Assembly: GCA_016716065.1 (NCBI GenBank)
Contig: JADJXA010000003.1
Span: 806,001-870,000, forward strand
Length of the DNA stretch: 64,000 nucleotides
Direction of reading: 5' to 3'
DNA from: Candidatus Leptovillus gracilis
GTDB taxonomy: Bacteria; Chloroflexota; Anaerolineae; Promineifilales; Promineifilaceae
Both the position numbers and the translations under genes were made by a program. The notes below the pieces were generated by a model, which was given only the letters and a program-made list of their open reading frames with translations, was not told where the DNA came from and searched no databases. Shown piece by piece: positions 53,489 through 62,191 of this stretch; position 1 is the first letter of the stretch, and each line of letters opens with the position of its first letter.

Positions 53489-54730
53489 ATGCTGACTATC
53501 AACATTGAAACAGCCCGTCGTTTTATCCTCGGTAAGCAGGGCTTGTGGCCGGGGCGGCGCTGGCGCGGCGTGGCGGGCACAGCCCAGGCCATGCACGCCA
53601 TGGAATATTTGCAGCTCGACCCCCTGCAAATCATCGCCCGCAGCCAGGACATCAAGCTGTACGGCCGTGTCCTTGATTACACACCTGGTATATGGGAAGA
53701 TGTGACCTACCAGCAGCGCCAATTCTTTGACTGGGGTGGCTGGCTGGCTGCCCGGCCAATGGACGAACTGCCGCACTGGCGCGTGGTCATGCGCCGCGAG
53801 CGTGATACCCACGCCGTGCGCATTCGCGATATGGCGCGCGACCACGCCGAGGCCATCGTCGAAATGCGGGCCATTTTGCAGGAGCGCGGTACCGTGAGCA
53901 ATCGCGACTTCAAGATGGCGACGCGGACACGAACGCAAAGTTATCGCGGCCGTAAGGACAGCGCGCTCGCTTTGTATTATTTATGGCGTACCGGTGAAGT
54001 GATGACCCACCACCGCGAGAACTTCGAACGTGTGTACGCCCTGACTGAAAACGTCGCCCCGGCGCATCACATTCGCGAAAGCGACGAGGCTGAGACTGAC
54101 CGCTTCCTGATTAAAAAGGATATCAGCTTCTCCGGCCTGTCACGGGCGAGCCGTGTGAGTGATTCGTTTCACCGCGGCGTGCCCTTTGGCAAAGTCAAGC
54201 AGATGCTCGAAGCGATGTTGGCGGTTGGCGATCTCATCGAGGTGCAGGTTGAAGGTTGGAAGGCGATGCACTACGCGCTCGGCAGCGACGTCCAGGCGCT
54301 GCACGATTTGAGCGCCGAGCGCGTGCCCCAGGCGTGGACGCCGCTGGACACAACCACGACGGAAGAGGTCGTCTTCCTGGCGCCGCTCGATCCTGTCAGC
54401 GCGCGCGGGCGCGCCAAAGTTCTATTTGGCTTCGACTATGTGTGGGAAGTGTATAAACCGGTGGACAAGCGCAAGTTCGGTTATTACACGCTGCCGGTTT
54501 TGTGGGGCGACCGGCTCGTGGCGCGCTTCGACAGCAAACTCGACCGGGCAACCAGCACGTTCGTTATCTTGGGCTTGTGGTTGGAAGATGAGGCCCTCGG
54601 CAAAGATGAGGCATTTGCCGAGGTATTGGCTCGCGGGTTTACCCGATTCATCACTTTTCTCGGCGCAAACAAGCTGGATGCAAAGGCGATTCGTGAGCCG
54701 CTGCTGCGCCAACGAGTACAGGCTTCATAA
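53489..54730 (+). CDS. Winged-helix YcaQ-like protein
   Basis: The 413-residue protein matches the winged-helix DNA-binding family of AlkX/YcaQ. It contains GTAQAMHAMEYLQLDPLQIIARSQD split over the conserved Gln42-Leu-Asp44 (QxD motif), TYQQRQFFDWGGW, and a C-terminal LAPLDPVSARGRAKVLFGFDY-like region. YcaQ is a DNA glycosylase that unhooks interstrand crosslinks; the QxD motif supports that activity, but it is inferred. It follows the DinB-like genes closely. Convergent ABC-transporter genes end about 200 bases downstream. Confidence 0.82.
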   Translation: MLTINIETARRFILGKQGLWPGRRWRGVAGTAQAMHAMEYLQLDPLQIIARSQDIKLYGRVLDYTPGIWEDVTYQQRQFFDWGGWLAARPMDELPHWRVVMRRERDTHAVRIRDMARDHAEAIVEMRAILQERGTVSNRDFKMATRTRTQSYRGRKDSALALYYLWRTGEVMTHHRENFERVYALTENVAPAHHIRESDEAETDRFLIKKDISFSGLSRASRVSDSFHRGVPFGKVKQMLEAMLAVGDLIEVQVEGWKAMHYALGSDVQALHDLSAERVPQAWTPLDTTTTEEVVFLAPLDPVSARGRAKVLFGFDYVWEVYKPVDKRKFGYYTLPVLWGDRLVARFDSKLDRATSTFVILGLWLEDEALGKDEAFAEVLARGFTRFITFLGANKLDAKAIREPLLRQRVQAS

Positions 54731-54848
54731 ACCGTAAAATCAGGCTGGGTATAGGCCCATAAAACCAGCAAGAATGCATTACCCATGAGAATGCCCATTG
54801 GCCTGTTATCTTGATGCTTTCCTCTTCGACGTATTCATAGGTGGGCAA

Positions 54849-54898
54849 AACCACCTAGATAACCCTTTTTGGTTCTGGCTTGTCCTGGTTAGGTGGTT
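54849..54898. terminator. Dyad between convergent genes
   Basis: AACCACCTA and TAGGTGGTT can pair across a loop of about 30 bases. It lies between the convergent ycaQ-like and livF-like genes and may terminate both. Confidence 0.35.
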
Positions 54899-54937
54899 GA
54901 CGCCAGATATAGGGGCAACCACGTAGGGGACAGATTC

Positions 54938-55732
54938 TCAGGAGAGCCAGCGTTTGCGCCGCTTGTAGTGCTTGACATCGCGGTAGCTTTTGCGCGCGCC
55001 AACTTCGTTGAGTCCCAGGTAAAACTCGCGCACATCGGCGTTGTCTTTGAGTTGGGCCGGTTCGCCAGTGAGGACGATACGGCCGTTTTCCATAATGTAC
55101 GCATAGTCAGCCACATCCAACGCGATACGAGCGTTCTGCTCTACCAACAAAATGGTCGTACCCTGCTCCTGGTTGATGCGCTTAATGATCTCAAAAATGC
55201 TCATCACCAGTAGCGGGGCCAGCCCCAACGATGGCTCGTCGAGCATAATCAGCCGCGGCCGGGCCATCATCGCCCGGCCGATAGCCAACATCTGCTGCTC
55301 GCCACCGGAGAGATAACCGGCCGTTTGTCGCCGTCGCTCTTTCAGGCGGGGAAAATAAGTAAACACCATTTCGATGTCTTGCTTTATCCCGCCCCGGTCC
55401 TGGCGTGTGTAAGCGCCAGCGACCAGATTCTGCTCCACATCCAGATGCTCGAACACCCGCCGCCCTTCCATCACCTGGAAAACGCCGCGCCGCACCACGT
55501 CGGCCGCGTCTAAATCCTGAATTTTCTCATTCTCGAACAGAATCTCGCCATCGGTCACTTCCCCATTTTCCGCCTTCAACAGCCCAGAAATGGCTTTCAG
55601 CGTCGTGGACTTGCCCGCTCCATTGGAACCAAGCAGGGCCACAATCTTACCCTGGGGAACTTCCAGCGACATTCCCTTCAGCACCAGGATGACATCGTTA
55701 TAAATGACTTCGACGTTATTAAGCGCGAGCAT
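54938..55732 (-). CDS. livF: Liv-type ABC transporter ATP-binding protein (LivF)
   Basis: Start at 55732 (MLALNNVEVIYN); upstream in-frame starts would lie in a heptamer repeat. The 264-residue ATPase has Walker A GSNGAGKST, signature YLSGGEQQM, Walker B LIMLDEP and a switch His-like VEQNA. This is the LivF pattern of branched-chain amino-acid (HAAT) transporters. The C-terminal tail is basic (YKRRKRWLS). It is the last gene of the liv operon. Confidence 0.9.
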   Translation of the reverse strand: MLALNNVEVIYNDVILVLKGMSLEVPQGKIVALLGSNGAGKSTTLKAISGLLKAENGEVTDGEILFENEKIQDLDAADVVRRGVFQVMEGRRVFEHLDVEQNLVAGAYTRQDRGGIKQDIEMVFTYFPRLKERRRQTAGYLSGGEQQMLAIGRAMMARPRLIMLDEPSLGLAPLLVMSIFEIIKRINQEQGTTILLVEQNARIALDVADYAYIMENGRIVLTGEPAQLKDNADVREFYLGLNEVGARKSYRDVKHYKRRKRWLS

Positions 55733-55748
55733 GTTCACTCCGAAAACG

Positions 55749-55776
55749 GTTGGGAGTTGCCAGTTGTCAGTGGGAC
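55749..55776 (+). repeat. Short heptamer array, GTTGCCA type
   Basis: GTTGGGA, GTTGCCA, GTTGTCA and GTGGGAC have a 7-bp period, in the gap between the substrate-binding protein and livF genes. Confidence 0.55.
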
Positions 55777-55821
55777 AGTTCTTGCCTAACAACCAGCAAT
55801 CCCAACCATCAACTACTGTCC

Positions 55822-57003
55822 TCAGCCACCGGCACGGATGTAATCGGTCAGCCGTTGGTGGATGCCGTTGCGTACCTGGTACAGTTGCAGCGATTTGTTG
55901 CCGCTGTGGTCGCTGCTGTTGTAGGTGAGCGGCGCGGTTACGCCACCGGTTTCATAATTCGTGAAAGTCTCCAGCGCCGCTTTGATGTTGGGGCCGGTCA
56001 CTTCTTGACCATTGGCGATAACTTTGGCGATGGCGTCTACCATGACGCGCATGGTAGTCCAGCCCTGCACGTAATGGACGCCCAATTCATCCAGGTCCTT
56101 ACCGATTTTTTCGGTGTACGGCCGTATTTCACTCTCGATCAACGCCGCGCCGCTGCCGGGAAAGGCAAAGGGGCTGGCCGCCAACGTGCCTTCGGCCGCA
56201 TCCCCAGCCAAACGGACAAACAACTCATCGGCGCACCAGTTCAGGCAGACGATCCCGACGTCCAGGCCCAAACGGGCCACGTCTTTAACTAAAGTGGCGG
56301 CCGGCGAGGAGACATTTTGGATGACGATATATTGCGCCCCGGCATCTTTTACCTGTGTAAGCTGCGCCGTAAAGTCAGAGGTTCCGGCCGGCATGGGGAT
56401 GCCGATAACCGTCATGCCGTTGGCTTCTGCCCACCGGCGACCATCTTCCAACGGTGATGTGCCGAAGGGGCTGTCATGGTGCATCAGAGCAACAACGGTC
56501 GCCCCGTCTTCTTTGGCGTGTTGTAAACCGATGATGAATTGATCAGAGTAAGAAGTGCCCGCCAGGAAATTGTAGGGCGTTTCTTCTGGATTGGTAAGAG
56601 CGGCCGAGTAAGAAGCGGACATGAACGGGATTTCATCTTCAGTGACCCGGCCGCGCAGCGCTTCCGTATCGCCCGTGCCCCAACCCTGGAAGGCCACAAC
56701 ACCCTGAGAGGTGTATTGGCTGTATAACTGCTCTGCCTGGTCTACTTTGTAGGCGTAATCCTGGGAAAGCAGTTCGATTTGCCGGCCGCCCACCCCCCCA
56801 TTTTCGTTGATGAACTTTACAAAATCGCGGATGCCATCCGCATACGGCGTACCAACATCGGCCGTTGCCCCAGTCAGATCATGTACAGCGCCGATTTTAA
56901 TGGGGCCGGTGGCCGAATCGCCGTCGCTGCGGCCACCACAGGCTGCCAGGGCCAGGCTGGCAAGCAGAACCAAAACAAACAACATCGTCCTTTTCTTAAA
57001 CAT
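55822..57003 (-). CDS. Liv-type ABC transporter substrate-binding lipoprotein
   Basis: Start at 57003 (MFKKRTMLFV), preceded by AAGGAGG. The lipoprotein signal ends at Cys22 (LALAACGG). A type I periplasmic-binding fold follows (IKIGAVHDLTGATADVGTPYADGI, GVVAFQGWGTGDTEALR, MHHDSPFGTSPLEDG), as in HAAT binding proteins such as LivK. The ligand is not clear; the adjacent acyl-CoA ligase hints at organic acids rather than amino acids. The protein is 393 residues and is in the liv operon after the two permeases. Confidence 0.88.
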   Translation of the reverse strand: MFKKRTMLFVLVLLASLALAACGGRSDGDSATGPIKIGAVHDLTGATADVGTPYADGIRDFVKFINENGGVGGRQIELLSQDYAYKVDQAEQLYSQYTSQGVVAFQGWGTGDTEALRGRVTEDEIPFMSASYSAALTNPEETPYNFLAGTSYSDQFIIGLQHAKEDGATVVALMHHDSPFGTSPLEDGRRWAEANGMTVIGIPMPAGTSDFTAQLTQVKDAGAQYIVIQNVSSPAATLVKDVARLGLDVGIVCLNWCADELFVRLAGDAAEGTLAASPFAFPGSGAALIESEIRPYTEKIGKDLDELGVHYVQGWTTMRVMVDAIAKVIANGQEVTGPNIKAALETFTNYETGGVTAPLTYNSSDHSGNKSLQLYQVRNGIHQRLTDYIRAGG

Positions 57004-57081
57004 CTTCTTTATCCTCCTTAAAATGCAACAGACACAGATGCGACGCACTCTTAACGCGCGCGCTGCGTCTACAACTCACAG

Positions 57082-58122
57082 CTAATAGCTGAACGGCCAC
57101 AGACGGAAATAATCCTTCACGTTGCGCCAGATTTTGGCAATGCCTTCCGGCTCAAAAATCAAGAACAAAATAATGACAACACCAAATGAGCCGCGCTGAA
57201 TGAAAGGCATAATTCCCGCCAGTTGCGGGACAGAGCCACCCAGGAACGTCCCCAGATTTGACAAGAGGGCCGGCAGCAAGGTGATGAGAATGGCTCCATA
57301 AATAGAGCCGGAGACAGACCCCATCCCGCCGATGATGATCATAGCCAGGACGGTAATGGACATTTCAATGGTAAATCGTTCGTAATTGACGATGCCACGA
57401 TATTGGGCCAACATCGCCCCGGACATGCCAATGATGAAGGAAGAGGTGGCAAAGGCGAGCAGTTTGTAACGGAAGATGTTCACCCCCATTACCTCGGCGG
57501 CGATGTCCTGATCGCGTATGGCGATAAAAGCGCGGCCGATTCTGGAACGGAACAGGTTGACGGCAAACATGACCGTGAGGACCAGGAAAAAGAGGGTAAC
57601 CCAATAAAAATTGAAGTCGGTACTCATTCTCTGGCCGAACAGCCGGGGCGCGGGCACAACCAATGCCTCGACGCCACCGGTGAACGGCGAGCGTATAATT
57701 GCCCATTCAATGATTTGTTGCGCGGCCAGCGTGGCAATAGCCAGATACAGCCCTTTCAGGCGCAGGGAGGGCAGGCCAAAAAACGCGCCAACGGCCGCTG
57801 TCACCAAACTGGCAATAGGGATTGTCAGCCACCAGGGCAGCCCCAATTCCAACACCAACAGGCCGGAGCCATATGCGCCAATCGCCATGAAACCGCCGGT
57901 TCCCAGGCTGATCTGTCCGGTGAAGCCGGTGAGGATGTTCAGGCCAATGGCGGCAATCGCCATAATGCCTACCTGGTTAGCCAGCGTGAGCTGGTAGGTG
58001 TTGGCCGTGAAGGGGAAAATGACCACCAGGAGAATGACAATTATAATGCGGATGCGCATGAGCGGCGTCGGCCGTAAGCGCATATCTTCGCGGTAGGTGC
58101 TGTGAAAAACGCCAGATTCCAT
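57082..58122 (-). CDS. livM: Liv-type ABC transporter permease (LivM)
   Basis: The 346-residue membrane protein has about nine helices. LTGFTGQISLGTGGFMAIGAY, split at the conserved Gly-Gln, is the LivM signature, and a cytoplasmic loop AIRDQDIAAEVMGVN contacts the ATPase. It forms the channel with LivH. The heptamer array at 58122-58191 lies immediately upstream of its start. Confidence 0.92.
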   Translation of the reverse strand: MESGVFHSTYREDMRLRPTPLMRIRIIIVILLVVIFPFTANTYQLTLANQVGIMAIAAIGLNILTGFTGQISLGTGGFMAIGAYGSGLLVLELGLPWWLTIPIASLVTAAVGAFFGLPSLRLKGLYLAIATLAAQQIIEWAIIRSPFTGGVEALVVPAPRLFGQRMSTDFNFYWVTLFFLVLTVMFAVNLFRSRIGRAFIAIRDQDIAAEVMGVNIFRYKLLAFATSSFIIGMSGAMLAQYRGIVNYERFTIEMSITVLAMIIIGGMGSVSGSIYGAILITLLPALLSNLGTFLGGSVPQLAGIMPFIQRGSFGVVIILFLIFEPEGIAKIWRNVKDYFRLWPFSY

Positions 58123-58191
58123 GTTTGGTGTTCCGTGTTTTGTATACAGTGTTTAGTGTTCGGTGTTCAGTGTTTTGTGTTCAGGATTCGG
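58122..58191 (+). repeat. Heptamer array, TGTTCAG type, ten units
   Basis: Ten consecutive units of the form TGTTnnG run from 58122: TGTTTGG, TGTTCCG, TGTTTTG, TATACAG, TGTTTAG, TGTTCGG, TGTTCAG, TGTTTTG, TGTTCAG, GATTCGG. It fills the spacer between livH and livM. Confidence 0.9.
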
Positions 58192-58199
58192 ATGGTGGC

Positions 58200-59081
58200 T
58201 CAGACGCGCTCGATGCGTATTTCGCCGAATAAGCCGTAAGGTTTCACCATGAGTATGAAGATGAGAACAATGAAAGGGATGACAGAGGCCAGCCCTAACT
58301 CTGGAGCGGTATAGCCGGCCGTATATACCTCCAGTAAGCCAATGATAATGCCACCCACGATCGCGCCAGGGATGGAGTCGAGGCCGCCTAAAATGACGAC
58401 GGGGAAGACGCGCAGGCCAAAGCCGGAAAGGGCGGCGGCGTTTAGCTCAATGATGTTGGCGACGATGACCCCGGCCAGGGCGGCCACGACGGCTGAGATA
58501 GACCAGGCGATGGCGAACACCCGCTTGACGCTGATGCCCATGCTGAGAGCGGCCTGCTGATCGTCGGCTGTGGCGCGCATGGCGATGCCTTCTTTGGAGT
58601 AACGGAAGAAGATCATGAAGATGACCAGCAGCACAACGACCAGGCCCAGGGCGATTAATCTGTCGGCGGAGATGATGGCCCCGGCGATGTCTAATGGGGT
58701 GCGGGGCAGGAAGGAGGGGAAGGCGCGGCCGGTGGTCCCCCAGATGGTATTGACGATGGACCTGAGCAGACTGGATAGGCCGATCGTGACCATGATGACG
58801 GAAATGATCGGCTCGCCAATCATGGGGCGGAGGATGAATCGCTCCACGACGATGCCCAGCAGCACGGCTACGATCATTGTCAGCAGCACGCCCAAGGTCC
58901 AGGGCAGGCCAAACTGCACGACAAAGGCGTAAGTAATGTAGGCCCCGACCATCAAGAAGTCGCCCTGGGCGAAGTTGATGACGTCGCTCGCTTTATAAAT
59001 CAGGACAAAACCCAACGCTACCAGCGACAGTACGGCGCCATTGGTCAACCCGGTTAGCGTCAGTTGGATGAATTTTTCCAT
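58200..59081 (-). CDS. livH: Liv-type ABC transporter permease (LivH)
   Basis: Start at 59081 (MEKFIQLTLTGLTNG), the usual LivH N-terminus; in-frame starts further upstream fall in a heptamer repeat. The 293-residue protein has GAVLSLVALGFVLIYKASDVINFAQGDF split over the conserved Ala-Leu-Gly, and the EAA-like loop RATADDQQAALSMGISVK. It pairs with LivM. Confidence 0.92.
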   Translation of the reverse strand: MEKFIQLTLTGLTNGAVLSLVALGFVLIYKASDVINFAQGDFLMVGAYITYAFVVQFGLPWTLGVLLTMIVAVLLGIVVERFILRPMIGEPIISVIMVTIGLSSLLRSIVNTIWGTTGRAFPSFLPRTPLDIAGAIISADRLIALGLVVVLLVIFMIFFRYSKEGIAMRATADDQQAALSMGISVKRVFAIAWSISAVVAALAGVIVANIIELNAAALSGFGLRVFPVVILGGLDSIPGAIVGGIIIGLLEVYTAGYTAPELGLASVIPFIVLIFILMVKPYGLFGEIRIERV

Positions 59082-59092
59082 AGTTAGCCCTT

Positions 59093-59141
59093 TAGTTCGT
59101 ATTCCGTGTTCACGGTTCACGGATTACGGATTACGGTTCAC
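59093..59141 (+). repeat. Heptamer array, GGTTCAC type
   Basis: Seven units: TAGTTCG, TATTCCG, TGTTCAC, GGTTCAC, GGATTAC, GGATTAC, GGTTCAC. The array fills the livH-ligase spacer and touches the last codon of the ligase gene. Confidence 0.85.
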
Positions 59142-61039
59142 GCTCCGTTCAACGATTCAATCTTCAACCTTGTCTTGATGATGGCGGAACGGCCGTCTTG
59201 ATACGTAATCGCCGATTCCACATCCAGGTGGTCATTCTGGCTGTACAACGCCGAAATAATGTCATCGTAGCGTTGGGCGACATACTTGCGCCGCACCTTG
59301 CGCGTGCGCGTCAGCTCTGCGTCATCGGCGTCTAGCTCCTTGTGCAGCAGCAAAAAGCGCTTAATACGCGCCGCTTCTGGCAGGTCCACATTGGCCGTCT
59401 CCACCTGCCGGCGCACCAACGCATACACTTCCGGTTTCTGCGCCAGGTCTGTGTAGGTGGTGTAGGCAATCTGATGGTTCTCCGCCCATTTACCCGCATT
59501 GGCCATGTCAATGTTGATCATCGCCGTCACAAACGGCCAATCGCCGCCAAACACCACTGCCTCGCGCACATAAGGGCTAAATTTCAGCTTGTTCTCAATA
59601 AACTGTGGGCTGAATTTCGTGCCGTCATGCAGCGTCATCACGTCTTTGGCTCGGTCAATCACAATCAGATGCCCATCTTCGTCGAAGTAACCAGCGTCGC
59701 CGGAATACATCCAATCCTCACGCAGCGATTCGTGCGTCGCTTCCTCGTTGCCGTAATAACCGGCAAACACCGACCCCGACTTCAACAAAATCTCGCCATT
59801 CTCGGCGATACGCACTTCTGTGCCGGGGACCGGCGTACCAACCGTCTGGAATTTCACATCGCCGTCGCGGTGCAGCACGCTGATACCGCTGGCTTCGGTC
59901 TGACCATAAATTTGCTTCAGGTTAACGCCCAGAGCATGGAAAAAGCGAAATACGTCTGGCCCCAACGCCGCGCCGCCGGTGTAAGCCCGCTTCAGATGGC
60001 GCAGCCCCAAGTGGTCTTTAATGGCCTGAAAAACCAGCCAATCGGCCAGGATGTATTGCGTTTTCAACGCAAAAGTGGGCGTTTCTTTGCGGAAGCGCAG
60101 GTCGGCGATTTGGTAGCCTACGCCTATTGCCCAGTCATACAGTTTTTTCTTCAGGCGGGAGCTGTCTTCCATCTTCACCAACACCTGGCTGACCATGTTT
60201 TCCCAGATGCGCGGCGGACTGAACATGGAGTGTGGTCCAATTTCGCGGATGTTTTGCTGTACGGTTTCTGGCGCTTCGGGGAAGTGCAGTGGAAAGCCGT
60301 TTTGCAGGAAGCAGGCAAAGGACATCATTTGTTCGCCAATCCAGGCCAGCGGCAAAAAGCTGACGAAGCGGTCATCAGCTGTTAACGGGTCTAAAGTCAG
60401 CAGGCCGCGCCCCTGGGTGATGAGGTTGCGATGGCGAATCATGGCTAACTTAGGATAGCCAGTGGTGCCAGACGTGGTGGAGAGAATGGCAATGTCCTCG
60501 CCGCTGCCGGCGGCAACCTGTTGTTCGTACCAGCCGGGGTGCGCTTTTTCGTATTCTTCGCCTAATTTTTCCACGTCAGGGAAAAACATCAGGAACTCTT
60601 CCGTGTAGCTGCGCAGCCCTTTGGGGTCGTAGTAGATAACGCGATGGACGGTCTCTTTGAGGTCGTCCCACATTTCCAGGACTTTGTCCACCTGTTCCTG
60701 GTCTTCGACCACGATAAATTTGACGCGAGCGTGGGTGATGATGTAGATCATTTCACTAACGACAGCGTCTTGGTAGATGCCAATGCTTTTGGCCCCGGCG
60801 GCCTGCGCGGCCAGTTCGGCCATCACCCATTCTGGCCGATTGTCGCCGATGATGGCGACGGTGCTGTCTGGCTCCAGACCCAGGCTAACCAACCCCAGGC
60901 AGAAATGGCGCACGCGGCGCTCCAATTCGGCCCAGGTCATAGATTGCCAGACGCCGTGATATTTTTCACGTAAGGCAATGCGCCTATCGCCAAATTCTTT
61001 GTTCCGTTCCAGGAGTAGTTGTGGAAATGTTTCGCCCAT
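59138..61039 (-). CDS. Long-chain acyl-CoA synthetase (AMP-forming)
   Basis: The 633-residue adenylate-forming enzyme has the P-loop TTSGTTGYPKLAM, YGQTEASGI, the A8 region YSGDAGYFDEDGHLIVIDRAKD and a late Lys-containing segment. The plan is like FadD15/bubblegum-type long-chain acyl-CoA ligases. It joins a carboxylate to CoA using ATP, in the cytoplasm. Lying between livG and livH, it is likely to activate the imported substrate, which suggests a fatty or aromatic acid rather than an amino acid. Confidence 0.88.
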   Translation of the reverse strand: MGETFPQLLLERNKEFGDRRIALREKYHGVWQSMTWAELERRVRHFCLGLVSLGLEPDSTVAIIGDNRPEWVMAELAAQAAGAKSIGIYQDAVVSEMIYIITHARVKFIVVEDQEQVDKVLEMWDDLKETVHRVIYYDPKGLRSYTEEFLMFFPDVEKLGEEYEKAHPGWYEQQVAAGSGEDIAILSTTSGTTGYPKLAMIRHRNLITQGRGLLTLDPLTADDRFVSFLPLAWIGEQMMSFACFLQNGFPLHFPEAPETVQQNIREIGPHSMFSPPRIWENMVSQVLVKMEDSSRLKKKLYDWAIGVGYQIADLRFRKETPTFALKTQYILADWLVFQAIKDHLGLRHLKRAYTGGAALGPDVFRFFHALGVNLKQIYGQTEASGISVLHRDGDVKFQTVGTPVPGTEVRIAENGEILLKSGSVFAGYYGNEEATHESLREDWMYSGDAGYFDEDGHLIVIDRAKDVMTLHDGTKFSPQFIENKLKFSPYVREAVVFGGDWPFVTAMINIDMANAGKWAENHQIAYTTYTDLAQKPEVYALVRRQVETANVDLPEAARIKRFLLLHKELDADDAELTRTRKVRRKYVAQRYDDIISALYSQNDHLDVESAITYQDGRSAIIKTRLKIESLNGA

Positions 61040-61138
61040 TTGTTTTTAGAGAAATGACGTTGGGTAGGGCGGCCCTTGTGCCGGCCCATCCGCCAGAGCG
61101 TATGATAAGGGTGCCCCACTACCTCTTTTTTGTGTATC

Positions 61139-61972
61139 TCAGCCGTGCGGCAAATCCTCGCCGAGATACGCCTGAACAACTTCCGGGTTTTGCTGCACTT
61201 CTTCCGGTGTGCCATCGCCGATTTTCATGCCGAAATTAAGGACGATGATGTGGTCGGAGATGTCCATGACGACGCCCATGTCGTGTTCGATGATGATGAT
61301 GCTGACCCCATGTTCTTCGTTCACGTCGAGGACGAAGCGGGCCATGTCTTCTTTTTCTTCGCTGTTCATGCCGGCCATTGGTTCGTCTAGCACCAGCAGG
61401 CTGGGCTGCACGGCCAGGGCGCGGGCCAGTTCGACGCGCTTTTGCAGGCCATAGGAGAGCGCGCCGACAGTTTTTTTGCGAATAGCTTCGATTTCGAGCA
61501 GGTCTATGATGTCTTCGAGGAAGCGGCGGTTTTCGATTTCTTCTTTTTGGGCGCGGCCCCAAAAGAGGCCGCCGCTGAAGATGTTGGTTTTGAGGTGAAT
61601 GTGCCGACCGAGCATGATGTTGTCTAGCACGGTCATGTGTTTGAAGAGTTCGATGTTTTGGAAAGAGCGGGCGATGCCGAGACGGGCGATTTCGTAGGGT
61701 TTGAGATGGGTGATGAGGTGTTCACGGCCGTTATAAAACGTAATCTTCCCTTTTTGTGGATGATACAGGCCGCTGATGCAGTTGAGCAGACTGGTCTTGC
61801 CCGCGCCGTTGGGTCCGATGATGGCCGTGATTTCGCCCTGACGCACTTCGAGGGAAACGGCCGTTAACGCCTGCACGCCGCCAAAAGCCAGAGAAATATC
61901 ATCCACCACCAATTGCCTATCGCCCGGTTGTAGGGGGCTGCTGTTTAGGACATGATTAAAGCCGCGCGCCAT
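61139..61972 (-). CDS. livG: Liv-type ABC transporter ATP-binding protein (LivG)
   Basis: Start at 61972 (MARGFNHVLN), since GAGGAG is well placed before it; longer starts lack this. The 277-residue ATPase has Walker A GPNGAGKTS, signature LSYGLQKRVE, Walker B LLVLDEPMAGMN and IIEHDM. The insertion between Walker A and the signature (SFQNIELFKHMTVLDNIMLG) is LivG-like. It leads the operon livG, acyl-CoA ligase, livH, livM, binding protein, livF. Confidence 0.9.
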   Translation of the reverse strand: MARGFNHVLNSSPLQPGDRQLVVDDISLAFGGVQALTAVSLEVRQGEITAIIGPNGAGKTSLLNCISGLYHPQKGKITFYNGREHLITHLKPYEIARLGIARSFQNIELFKHMTVLDNIMLGRHIHLKTNIFSGGLFWGRAQKEEIENRRFLEDIIDLLEIEAIRKKTVGALSYGLQKRVELARALAVQPSLLVLDEPMAGMNSEEKEDMARFVLDVNEEHGVSIIIIEHDMGVVMDISDHIIVLNFGMKIGDGTPEEVQQNPEVVQAYLGEDLPHG

Positions 61973-62101
61973 AAATAGTCTCCTCTTCCGTGTCTGATCC
62001 GCCATCGGCAGGGTCAATTGTGGAGCAGATGAGGGGTAGTTTACTCACGAGGCGTTAATGAACTGTTTACACGGCCGTTAACGAGAAAAACGCAACTGTC
62101 A

Positions 62102-62149
62102 GGTTGGTTGGTTAGTGGGCTGGCGAACAAACCATCAAACCAACCAACC
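62102..62149. terminator. Perfect 12-bp stem GGTTGGTTGGTT
   Basis: GGTTGGTTGGTT (62102-62113) pairs with AACCAACCAACC (62138-62149) across a 24-base loop. It lies just downstream of the minus-strand regulator gene and upstream of livG. No T-tract follows on the minus strand. Confidence 0.4.
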
Positions 62150-62191
62150 GCCAAACGTCAAGTTAACCACGAACTCCAGCTTCCTGGCGCA

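Noticed and set aside
54731..54937. tRNA or other RNA gene
   Set aside because: No cloverleaf or conserved T-loop sequence was found; only a 9-bp dyad is present.
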